NCBI RefSeq assembly: GCF_945859685.1
Contig: NC_079147.1
Location: 51,800,946-51,864,945, forward strand
Direction of reading: 5' to 3'
Source: Eupeodes corollae
Taxonomy: Eukaryota > Arthropoda > Insecta > Diptera > Syrphidae
DNA: 64,000 nt
This document shows, in pieces, positions 30,165-42,600 of the stretch. The translations under genes were made by a program, and so were the position numbers. The notes under the pieces are model-generated. The model did no database searches. It saw nothing but the letters and a program-made list of their open reading frames with translations, and was not told the DNA's origin. Position 1 is the stretch's first letter. Every line of letters begins with the position of its first letter.

Positions 30165-33132
30165 CCTAGCTAGCTGTCTCCAGTTTCACACGCCAAGTTG
30201 GTTGAGGTCCTCTCCCACTTGGGTGCGCCACCTGAGTCGCGGTTTTCCTCTACTGTGCCGTCATTCGGGATCGGATTCGAAGACCTTCCGGGCTGGAGTG
30301 TTGATGTCCATTCGCTCTACATGAGCTAGCTATCTAAGCCGTTTAACTTTAATTCTGCTAACTAGGTCAGTGTCGCTGTACAACCCGTACAGTTCGTCGT
30401 TATATCTTCTCCTCCATTCTCCATCTATGCGTACGGGACTAAGACGCTCTCATCTTTCTTTGACAGGGTCCAGGCCTCAGCGCCATAAATGAGAACCGGG
30501 CTGATGAGTGTCTTATAAATCGTGATTTTAGATGCTCGAGAGAGGACTTTACTTCTCAATTCCCATAAAGGTGGCAAGAAGCAGCGATAGCGGTGCCTAG
30601 GTAGACAAATTTCTTAACTACCTAAAAGTTATATCTGTCCATGGTGACGTTTTGTCCAAGACGTTGTTGTTCAATGTTCTTTTTTGATGATAGCATATAC
30701 TTGGTCTTGCCCTCATTGACCACTAAACCCATCTTCTTCGCTTCCGTCGCAATGCTTAAAAACGTTCCACTGACATCACGCTTTGATCTTCCAATTATGT
30801 CAATATCATCTGCGTATCCGAGTAATTGGATGGACTTTTGTAAGGTTGTGCCTCTAGTTTTGACGGTTGAGTTTTGCACAATTCTTTCAGAACGATGTTG
30901 GAGAAGTCGCATGACAGTGCATTGCCCTGTCTTAAACCTTTTCTGACATTAAATGTACCGGTTAGATCTTTTCCGACCTTGATAGAGCAGCGTGCATTCT
31001 CCATCGTCATTCTGCACACATGGATAAGTTTGACAGGGATGCCAAAACTAGACATTGCTCTGTAGAGCTCGTCCCTATAGATGCTGTCATACGCGGCTTT
31101 AAAATCAAAAAAGAGATGGGATGAGAGCTCCTGGGTTTTTTCCAAGATCTGCCGTAGTGTGAAAATTTGGTCGATAGTGGACTTTCCTGGTCTGAAGCCA
31201 CACTGATAAGGACCAATCAGGTTGTTGACGAATGGCTTCAGACGTTCACATAGTACGGCAGAGAGGATCTTATATGCAATGTTAAGGAGACTAATGCCTC
31301 CGTAGTTGACGCAATTAAGAGGATCTCCTTTTTGTATGTATTGGGCATACTATGCTGAGATTCCACTCATCGGGCATGCTTTCTTTCGACCATATTTTGC
31401 AGATGAGTTGGTGCATGCTCCCTACCAAGTCATCGCCTGCTGCTTTGAATAGTTCGGGTAGGTGGAATTGTTGATCTGAGTCGCCTAGGTTGAGTGGTTC
31501 TATCTCCCTTACAGCGGAATTCGGTTCATCATCGCCGTTATATAATTTGTAGAAGTGGTCTTTTCATATTCTCAACATCTACTACGATGTTCCCCTGATC
31601 GTCTTTACATGCTTCGGTTCGTGGCTGGTACCCTTGGGAGGTTTTACCTTTTACCTTTTGGTAAAATTTACGAACCTCATTCCTGTTGTGGCATCCCTTT
31701 ATCTCCTCGATCGCGCGCTTCTCATGCTCTCTTTTTTTTCCATCTAAGAAACCGGTGTTCCTCTCTCCTCTTCTGCTCGTAGAGCTCGCGAGCAGCTCTA
31801 GTCCTTTTGTGCAGCGACGTTTTGTATGCCTCTTGTTTCGCTGAGTGCGCTTTGCCAGCATTTGTCGTCAAACCAGGGGTTTCGCTGTGGTAGTCGTGTG
31901 GAACCTAGCACTTCAGAGGCGGCATCTCTGATGGCTGCAAAGCAATGTTGCCACTAGTTTTCAATGCTTAATGCAGGCAACATAGGACTCCGTAAGAGGT
32001 TATTAGAGACTCGATCGGAAAAGGACATGGCAGTCTCTTGCGATTGTAGCCGTCTAACGTGGAATCTTTCCACAGTACTTCCTTGTTTTGACTGGGATCG
32101 GGATATCCGTAGCCGTACCTTGGCTACAACGAGGTTATGGTCCGAGTAAATGTTGGGCTCTCGGAATGTTCGGATATCCTGGATACTGGAGAAGTGTCGT
32201 GCGTCGATCGCAATGTGGTCAATCTGGTTGACGGTTGATTGATCAGGAGATTTCCATGTCCCCTTGTGGATATTGAGATGTGTGAACTGCGTACTAGCTA
32301 CCAGAACGTTTCGCCCCGCAGCGAAATCGATCAGCCTGAATCCGTTGTCGTAGGTGGTGTCGTGCAGCCTGTATCTTCCGATTATGCCACCAAATATGTC
32401 TTCTCTTCCTAGCTTGGCATTAAGATCTCCTAAGACAATTTTAATGTCATAGCCAGGGCACTGCTCATGTGTCTTGTCCAAGAGCTCGAAGAATATGTCT
32501 TTGGTGTCTTCATCTTTCTCCTCTGTTAGGGCATGCGCGCATATTAGGCTTATGTTGGAATTTAGCCTTGATGCGGATTGTCGTGATGCGCTCGCTCACA
32601 CTGTTGAAACTCAAGACTTTTTGCCTGATTCTAGTTGTATATATCGCAGTCTTTTAGTTTGCGTTTGCCCGGTCCATCGCATCGTTGTCCTTATTTCGTT
32701 TGCGTGAAACAGTGAATCCGTCCGTGTCCAAGGATTGTTGAGGCTTCGTAACTATGAAACTTTTTAAGTGGATAGGAAGTCACCCCGACGGCACAACTCC
32801 CAACCTGGAGGGTCAGATCCGTAGTATAACTCCAAGGAAGAGGAGCCGGATAAACCGCTTCTTACAGGCCTGGGCTCCGAATATGTCGAAGAAGCGCTAT
32901 AAGGTGTTTACTAAGTAGTTCAACCTTACTAGAACTGTAGAGAATTCGTCCGCTGCCGTCTGGATAAGGAGAGGTGCATTAGTGGAAACACCTCTACCCC
33001 TTCTCTCGTTTGCTGCCCCCAACAACTTTGCACTGGGGTTGGAACTCAATCTCCAGTTGATGTACCAGGCACCCGATGTTCACCGCGGGGAGGTGAGAGT
33101 AGGAGTTGATTGATGCCTACCATTTGAACATC
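30165..33132 (-). mobile_element. RTE-like LINE copy 2
   Basis: Same family as 24085-27443: complement starts GATGTTCAAATGGTAGGCAT at 33132 and carries the same leader, endonuclease, reverse transcriptase and C-terminus, but ends inside the C-terminal coding part (at the RNWRQLARD position) near 30165, with no (TAAG)n tail. It lies between the two host genes in their orientation. Non-LTR elements usually lose the 5' end; here the 5' end is kept and the 3' end lost, implying a later deletion or recombination. Confidence 0.82.
30170..32680 (-). pseudogene. LINE copy 2 endonuclease-reverse transcriptase
   Basis: Endonuclease at complement 32650-31954: YDIKIVLGDLNAKLGRE, FRLIDFAAGRNVLVAST, DQSTVNQIDHIAIDAR and YSDHNLVVAKV, the last with the catalytic SDH-type motif kept. 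A linker follows at 31861-31538. Reverse transcriptase: HLFFDFKAAYDSIYRDELYR, GLRQGNALSCDFSN, LLGYADDIDIIGRSK, GLVVNEGKTKYMLS (31145-30622). Stops and shifts near 31538, 30900 and 30640 break it. It preserves some motifs better than copy 1 (DFKAAYDS, YSDHN). Confidence 0.8.
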
Positions 33133-33682
33133 CAGGATATCCATCAAGGTACTAAATTTTCGTGATTCATGAGAGTCCTACGTAGAGATCTTTTATACTT
33201 TGGTACAATTTTATAAAAAAAACAGAAAATTTACAATGTTGTTTCCATTTCTTTTATTCTACATTCAAGTCTTAGCTAAATACAACTGAAAGATGTCAGA
33301 AAATAGAAATAAAAAGCAACTTATGTTTACTATATTAAACTAGCTTTTTTATTTAACAATATTATATTCTAAAAAGAAAAACACAACAAAAATTAACGAA
33401 TTGAAAATTAGAATAAAATAATATTCAGAAAAACAAAACTTAATGAGCATGACGATCGAAATACAAGAACTTCTATAACTTACATAGTTGAGTTCGAGTA
33501 TTTTGTTTTCTCGATAAAGGTATCAATAAAATTGTTGAGTTTATTTTTTGGACAAATTCCTTATCCCCTCCCTGATTTACATATATTTTTTGTGTTTTTT
33601 GGTTAAATTAATGGTTGGTTGGTGGTGGTGAGTGTATAGATAATAATATTTAAGACATTTATCAGTTCCTGATGGTTACATT
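33133..33682. other. 3' untranslated region and flank of malic enzyme
   Basis: AT-rich sequence downstream of the malic enzyme stop codon (minus strand). It would hold the 3' untranslated region. No other feature is supported. Confidence 0.5.
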
Positions 33683-36600
33683 TTACAGTTTATTACTCCA
33701 TTGATATACTTCGGGAACAGCTGATGAATAGTTGAGTTCATACATTTGGGACTTGATGAACGCTTCCTTGTCTTCAGGTTCTGGTCGCACCGTTGCCAAA
33801 CCTAAAAATAAAAAAAACAGTCAGTCATTTAGTTTTTAAAGAACATCAACAACTTTTAACTTACCATTTTTATAAGCGTACTCCATAATTTTAACTGCAA
33901 TCTGAATAGAACATTTAGTGATAGCAGAAAGAGGTGGATAAAGACTGCCCTTGGCCAGATCCTCATCCGAACAAATCTCTGCTAGTTTTTCGGCAGACAT
34001 AAGGAATACCTCCTCGGGAATGGTCAACATGCCAGCGCAAATAACTCCCAACGCAACACCCGGGAATATATACGAGTTATTACCTTGTCCGGGATAGAAT
34101 GTCCTGCCATTGTATTCAACAGGATCGAATGGTGATCCGGAGGCAAAGATACATTTACCCTTTGTGTGGGTGTATGCTTGGATGGCAGTGCATTCAGCTT
34201 TAACGGTGGGATTTGAGAGAGCAAAAATAATTGGAGTGTCGTTGAATTCGGCCATTTTTTCCAAAATTGCTGGTGTAAATGCTCCACCAATGGCGGCGGC
34301 TCCAATGAGAATTGATGGCTTTATAATATCCACAGCCTCTGCCAAAGTATCGACTGGCTCGTGCTCATGAGCAAAATGTAACTTGTGCTCTGAGAGGCCA
34401 CCACTTGGGCGGTTCTTAACAATCAATCCCTTACTATCTACAAGCCAGACATGTTTCTTAGCCTCTTCTTTGCTTAGACCTTCTTGTTGCATGGCCATTA
34501 CGCAAAGATTTGCAATTCCCAAAGCAGCTTCACCAGCACCTTGGAACAAAATTGTGTTCTCCTTGAGACATGTGTTTTTGATCTTAAGCGAAGCCAGGAG
34601 TCCCGCCAAAGCAACCGATGCTGTACCCTGGATGTCGTCATTAAAGACACAATTAGTGTCCCGATAACGGGACAACAAACGGAATGCATTTGCGTTTCCG
34701 AAGTCCTCGAATTGGACAAGACAATTTTGTCCAAAACGTCTCATTACGGCTTGCATGAACTCCTCTAGGAATTCATCGTATTCTGCTCCAGTGACACGTT
34801 TTTGACGAAGTCCAATATACAGAGGATCATCCAAGATGGATTGAGTATTGGTTCCTACGTCCAAAGTTATAGGAAGGCACTGGTGTGGTGGAATACCTGC
34901 CAACGCTGTGTAGAGGGACAATTTTCCACAAGGAATACCCATTCCATTTGCACCTAGATCACCGAGACCCAGAATACGCTCTCCGTCTGTTACAACAATA
35001 GCTCTCACATCAGTTTCTGGCCAGTTCTAGAATAAAAATATAAAAAGTAATTTCTTGTGTTCTGTAGGATATTTCCAATTTTAACGAACCTTTAAAACAT
35101 TATAAACATGACCCTTATCCTTGATGGTAATGTACATTCCCTTTGGATTTTGGAATACCAAACTGAATTTCTGACATCCCAAACCCACAACAGGGGTATA
35201 AACAATTGGCATCATTTTACCAATATCAGCAGCCAATACATTGTAGAACAATCGTTCGTTACGATCTGCAAGACCATTCAAGTAGATATATTTGTCTAAA
35301 TCATTTTCCAAACGATCGAGCAGGATAATAGCATGTTGAACTTGTTCTTCAAGTGTCTTCACAACTGCAGGCAGGAGACCTTGGATGCCCATTAATTGTC
35401 GTTCTTCAAGTGTAAATCCAAGTCCCTATAATAATAAAAATATAAAAGGAATTATATTAATATATGTAAAAGCTTTAAATGAATATTGAAAGATATTTAG
35501 ATGAATTTTGAACTGGCAACACTGATTTGGATTTATCAACACTGACAGATAATAGACCCTTGCCATAATGGCTGCGTTCAATTTCAGACAGATAGGGTAT
35601 CCGAATACCTTTTTGTTAGCGTTTTGCGTGTAAAATAACAGCTGATCAAAAACAGCTGAGATGTCAAAAAAGGAATCCAAAGGTATCCAAGAATTTCTGG
35701 GAAGTTGTATTTGAGGATATACTGTACATAATAGACTATGAAGAAGCTATTCGCCTCTGTTTCTGTTAGGATAGTTTTCTATTAATCGTAAATCGTTTAA
35801 AAGCGGATATTTCGTAAGTAAATTATCAATCATATAGAATTCCAATTGAGCTAAGAGGAAATTTAACATAGATTACAGATTAAGGTAATCCTTTATTTAT
35901 TAAATTGTTACGCACCTATCAACTCATCATCGTCCGACGAATCAGTTGAATTATCCATTAAATGTTTTATCTTACAACAATTTTGACTGCGAACGATTCT
36001 CTGCTTTTTGTGAACAGCTTATTTTTTGACAGCTAACTCAATACATCTATCCAACCCGTTCAACAGGGTATCTACAAATCCACCTATCCAAGATACCCTA
36101 TCCAACACGAAATTGAACGCAGCCAATGTCTTTTTACTTGCTAGGAACAACATATATTGCAAGTTTTGCATTCGTGCAAAATTTTTAACTCGAGATTTTA
36201 ATCAAACATGATATTACGATGGTAGAGAAGTCGAAAAAAGTGGGTCCCGCGATTGCATCCCGTCTGTTTTGTCCGTCTGTCCACGCTCTTACAGCCTTAA
36301 CCATTGGGTCGATTGAATTCAAACTAGGAAGTTAAGGTTTTGAGCAGATTCGCGTTAGGCGTTTTAAAATTTTTTTTTAAGATCAAAACTTACAGTGGCT
36401 CACGAAAAGTACCGCTCATAGAACCGTTTTTTTCACTCAAGGGGTTTTAATAAACTTAACATGTTAGAAGTTTAAACACGGATTTACCGATGCACATTGG
36501 TCTTAAAGTTTTGAATATCAAAATTATAGGGAAAACAGAGCTGGGTGAAGCATTCCACATTCTCGATGTGCGGTTAAAAAAAGAATCTCTATACTTGACA

Positions 36601-39600
36601 GTACGTCCGAAATTGAGCTCAAGGTTAAACAGATGTGCATTCCTAGAAGTACGAGTATTACGGTTGAATTGTTTTAGGGGGGGAATGCAACTGACTAATT
36701 CGATAGAACATCGTTTATAAAAATATCGGTAGAATAACAAAAATTGTTTCGGTTGTAGTTCTATCGCCTATCATTTTCAAAGTCCTTTTTTTGAATTTTA
36801 TCCAAGTGATTTGAACTTGTTTTGGGGGCACCTGCCCTGCCCAGATATGCAAATTATATTCAAGCTTTGGACGAATGAAGGCTTTGTAAATTACAGACAG
36901 ATCAGAAGAGGTGAAAAATTTCTTGCACCGTCGGAAAAATCCTAAGTACCTAGCAGCATTTTTTGCAATATCGAATATGTGATCATTCTGTAAGAGGTGA
37001 TCTTTGATATTCATACCGAGTACTGAAAGTTGATTAGTTTCCTCGATGGAAGTGCCCCTCATGGATAGCGGCATCGAGGGTGGGTTACGCTTGAACGACA
37101 GGAGACAGCATTTAGTTTTCGAAGCATTAAATTCTACACGGTTTTTGATTCCCTATTGTACAATGCTGTCGAGATCAGAATTTAATGAGCTTATCATGTG
37201 AATCTAGAAACGAATATAAAAAGCTGAGGTTACTGTCATCAGCGAAACAATTTATTGAGTTAGGAGTTTCAGACAAAAGATCATTTATAAAAATAAGGAA
37301 AAGCGTCGGAGACAAAACGGAGCCCTGGGGATCACCAGCGTTTATTTTGTGAACCCGTCCAACACTACTTGAATTGAACGGTGCCAACCCAACGCAGAAG
37401 GGATTCATTTTTAGCAAAAGCACGCATTTTCGATAAGAGAGCTTGGTGCCAAACTCTATCAAATGCTTTTACTTTCTCCAAAACGATGTAAAGATTTGTT
37501 CCACTGTTCGGTGAGATAAACCATGAGATCACCAGTGGACATATTGCAACGAAAACAATCAGCGTTTCCATGACCTTGGAAAGAAAGGACGTGAGTGCTA
37601 TTGGACGATAGTTAGAGGGGGAGGATGATTTGCCTTTTTTAGGGACAAACTGTACAAATGCTGTGTTCCATCCGCTCGGAAACAGACCTGTAGAGTAGGA
37701 AAGATGGAAAAGCTTACGCAGTGGCGTTGAAGAACACCTCTTTAGAACAATAGGGGGAATACTATCCGGGCCAGCTGATTTGTGTATGTTAAGGTCTTGC
37801 AGCACTCTTGCAACTGCACGAGTGCGAAAGAAGTTTCGTCCCATAGAATCGTTTACGCTCTCAAGAACAGGAGGACTCATGACACTCTCCGGTAGAGCCG
37901 AATTAACAGCAAACTGTGCTGCAAGAAAATTGGCTTTATCAATCGAGCTTACAAAGGGAGTGTCAATATGGACGAGCGTTGGAACCGAGGATGACGTGGT
38001 GTTTCGTACGTTTTTTTACAAATGACCAGACATTTTTACTACGTTTGGGACATTGTAGTATTTTTTCCTGATAATTTCTGATCATGCAAAAATTTGTTTC
38101 GTCGAATGTGGCCGTTAGAAGTCTTTCTAGCTCGTTTAAACTTATTTCGGTTTTCTTAGTGGGGTTGGCTTTATAAATCCGCTGCTCGAATCAAACCATG
38201 ACTTCTCTTTAGGTTTGATAAATTTTACCCTATTCGGGATAAAATTTCTCATTCCATAAAGAATTAAATTTGTAACCATATCTGCGCTGGAATCCACGTC
38301 ACAATCGAGGAAGCATAGTGAAGTGTTAAAGTTCGTGAAAAATTCATTGAGACCGTCCCAGTTGGCTTTCTCATATTGCCAAACGGTTCTCATAGAAGTT
38401 TTTTCTTTAACTGGGTTTTTTACACATGAGAAATTTGCAGATACGATACAATGTTCTGGAGCCAAAAATAGTCATAAGACGTCAAAACTTGTCGCTCGAA
38501 AGAGCTTTAAAAAAACACTGCCAAATGTCACAAAACAAAACGGTTTTGACGTCTTCAAGTGGGTTTCATTTAATTTTTTTAAATACATATATACTTATTT
38601 AATTTTTGGTCCTTGAAATTGCGTCTTGATTAAGATCACTCAATTAGCGTTATTGATCTCAAACCACACCCAGATCAGAAATTGCATTTTTAAATGTCAG
38701 CAATTAGAATATAGTGTACTCGTGCCTTAATAACCTTCAAAAGCTTTCTATTTAAAGCATTGTATTTTCTAAAGTAAACAAAAACTGAGGGGGCTTTGTT
38801 TCAAGTTCAATGTCATTTAAGTCTCGCACAATCTATATGAAATACTTCCAGCTTTTCGATCAGCCGATTGCCGTCAGCCATGCAGTCAAAATTATACATA
38901 AATAAATGTACATATACTCATCGACTGATGTATATAATTATTTTAACGCATGATGAAAAAAAAAATCACTCATGCAATTTTCAAGGTTTTTAAAAGAGAG
39001 TGCGTTAGGTTTTAACGCTTGTGATTGCAATTATTCGCACATGGCCAGTTTAAAGCTATGTAGACATTTGAGATTTGTTAATTTGTTTGAATAGGCAACG
39101 TTAGGTTTTGCAATATCTATAAAGATCCAAACATTAAGTAAGTGGGAATGTGCAGTGGTTTAAGAGGTTTGCACATTTGCTCTACGTTGATTTCCTGTTT
39201 AAACAATTATCTTCAACATTTCACAATGTGCTTACCTTAACTAAAACGATTTGTTTCACATAAGAGCTTGTTTCAAAAAAGTTTAAGAATCGCTAAATAT
39301 TTAATGGTTCAATATTAAACTTGTGGTAAACTGAGGTTCAACCGAGGGTTATAGTTGAACTGCACTTGGGTAACTTGCTTAAATCGGTGAATAAATATTA
39401 AACCACAATTTTGCAAAAGGCCCTAGGCTTATGAGCGTTAAGTTTGAACTTTGAAGGACCATTTACTTAAACGATCTCCGTTAAAACGATTTTCGTCTCG
39501 CTATTTTTCTAAAAATAGAAAAATATGAAACGATGATCATTCGATCGACTAGTATTTCGTCTAGTTAGTTCACAGTGGGTTATATGTCATGATTAGTCCA

Positions 39601-42600
39601 GTTCGTTTATCTACAAACGTGATTGTTGAGACGTTCATTAGTGATTAAGCTAATCAGCCGATTTTGTTTGAAACTATGTACGATATGACTGATTAGTAAT
39701 AAGTCGTCGTAATTATTAACTTTTTTTTCAAAACTTTTTCATTTATTTTGATAATATGCAAGATTACAATTTATGGTGAGCTTACACTGTTCTGGGGATT
39801 CAAAATATTAAAAATACATTAATTAAGTTGAATATGGATAAATAAATAAATTAGTCCATGAAAAACCAGGGCCTAGTGACTTACAACTCTTAACCATTCC
39901 TGTGTGTGAGTTGTCAGAGATGGAAGGGACCAACAGTGTATCTGCCGAATCCGAACGGCTAATTTGAGAAAGCACTTTTTCATGACAAGAATTACTCTTG
40001 GAGTATTTGTCAATTCCTAGCAATAGGCAGTATCCGTGAAAAAAGTTAGGTGGCAAAGGTAGGGATTGAACCCAAGAGCCCTTGCATAACAGTCCAACGT
40101 ACTAACCATCACGCTAGATAGTAGACCAAAAAAAACAATACATTGTATACATCTATCCCACTCTACTTTTTCTCATAATTGCAGATCCAGATAAATGTAA
40201 ATCCGCCATAACTACAAATGTACTTCATGCATGAATTTAATAGTTTAAAAAATAAAACAAATCATATTAGGATGAATGCATTCAGTGGAGAAATATTTTT
40301 CTAGTGGAGGATGTAACTGGTGCTTAACAAAGCGCTTTTGCAGTGTAGTTTTTGTCGAACTGTCATTTGGAAGGTTCAAACAACAAAAGGACTTCATTTG
40401 CTGTCAACTGCATTATTTGAACGAAAATTTTAACCAAGGCATTAAGTTAATTTTTCAAGTGTCATACATTTGTAACTCAAAGCTTTAATTCAATAACTTC
40501 TTCTATCAGTTTATCGTTAAAACTAACAAAAACATTACTGTCTACAAAACACTCATCACGATTTGTATTTTGTATTATACAGAAATATAATTATTTCCAA
40601 TATAAAAATTTGATATTTTATACAGAGTATTAAATGGAATTGTGCAGACAATACATAATTAAATCATTAGAGTAATAAAGATCATCTTTCAGTTGAATGA
40701 ATAAAAATGATCAACTGCTATTTTGACATAAGTAGACTTGTCTTAATAGTTAAGCAGCATTCACATAAGCGCTACCAACGAACGACGAATGAATTACAAA
40801 ATGTGAGCTTATATACGTTTGAAGACATATTTCCTCACAAATTTTTAACAAAACGATAGCAATATAGTTTTTAATTGATTTATGATAAATTTATTCGCCG
40901 CGAAAAAGTTGTAGTTGATACGAACTGTCAAACTTTATTCGCGTTCCACATTATCCACACTCGCAACGAATAAAATAATCGCGCGTACTTAACCTAAAAA
41001 AATCATTCTTGTTTTAGTTTCGGTGGTGAATGGTGTTCGGCCGTTGTCAAAGTCAAACTTCATTCGCGACGAATTGAAAACTCTCATGTGAAAGAAATGT
41101 CAAAATCGACATATCGAAAATATTCGTTCATGCGAATACTGCTTTAAGGAGATTTTTCTTGACTAACTTTCTAGGAACTAACCTTAATTGGAAGGTTATT
41201 TTGTTACAGCTGGCTAATTAGATACTAGAAACTTCCCTTACTTTCAAGCATCTGAACCTGTCCATTATATATGAAATAAAATCTGTCCTTAACCTTGACC
41301 AGAACTGACAGATTTTAACAATTGTTGCCCGAATGCTATTCCACACTGCACACATTTGGTAGTTTTGGGTAAATGACATTTCTCACGAGAGAATATAATA
41401 ATTTTCCTCTTTTCAAAAATTCTGCCTAAGAAATTTCTTTGGGGGGAAATTGTTGGTCTGTCAAATGACATATTGCGGTACGTAAATTGACTCTTATCAG
41501 CGTCGGCAATACGATTCCGCATTGATTGACTTGCGTTTCATAGTTTTTTGGCAGTTTTTTTCTCTGTGAGAGAATTTCATAACTACTACTACACTACTAC
41601 AAAATTTGACAGACCAATAATAATTTCTTTCAAAAGTCTTGTGAACAAACCCATTAGGTATATACACATGCAGTTCTGTTTGTTTAGAAAAAGTTAGATT
41701 TGTTTATATTTTTGAGTTTATTTCTTAAGAAAAAAAAATGTATTTCAAAATTTTGTTTATATTTTTTAAATACCTACATATGTAGGTACATATGTATATT
41801 TATTTTGACACCTAACATAAGGTTTGTTACAATTGCTCAAGTGCGAAAGTAAAAACTACAGAAGTGACATAACGTAACTCAAATAATTAATATGGCGTTG
41901 TGAATAAATGAGAACAACGTTCTTTATGTACTTGAATGACAGCTAAGTTCATAATTGATTCACTGACCGCATTTATCTGTTTCTAATTAACATAAAAGTT
42001 ACACAAAAACTTATCGTGTTTTGATTTTCTAAAAGTGCTCATGATCATATGTTCTATACAAGATAAATTTTGGTTTGAAATTAAAAAAACAGATACTAAA
42101 ATCACTTAAAAATAAAAATAATTATAAATTAAAAGAAAATTGATTTTTTTGTAAAATCAAAAAAGAGGAATTCACAAATTTTAACTGCTTTAGTATGGAT
42201 AAAATTTGATTTATTTTACCAATGAAAAACATCATAACAAATCTTTCATTTGATAAAAAAAAGACAAAATGCTCTTTTTTGTGCAAACAAATTATTAATT
42301 AACGAAACTATTATCTATGTTATCGAAAATGAAAAGATAGCCTCTATCCTATTAATTATAAAATTAATTATGTTCTTAAATATTTTGTTATGTCACTCCT
42401 ACTTAATTATTTATAAGTATTATCTATTTTTAACACTTTGTTTGATAGTTTTTTTTTTCATGTTTTATACAAATATTTGCAAGTCAGTTTTACCTAATAT
42501 TTATTTTAAGTTGGCTAAATAAACCTTAATTGTGTTGATATCAGAGAGATAACAAGGCGCAATTAAATAACATATTTGTTTGATGTCGAGACGGTTAAAC

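Noticed and set aside
34110..34370. Plus-strand frames opposite malic enzyme (also 34383-34667, 34484-34768)
   Set aside because: All are shadows of the strongly conserved catalytic exon.
39852..40124. Possible tRNA gene (A and B boxes on the minus strand)
   Set aside because: The boxes are imperfect, no cloverleaf with paired acceptor stem is evident, and the same head plus body occurs three times; it is a SINE.
42250..42522. Small hydrophobic membrane protein
   Set aside because: The frame lies in a malic enzyme intron, is very AT-rich, and its Ile/Leu/Phe/Tyr content follows composition alone.
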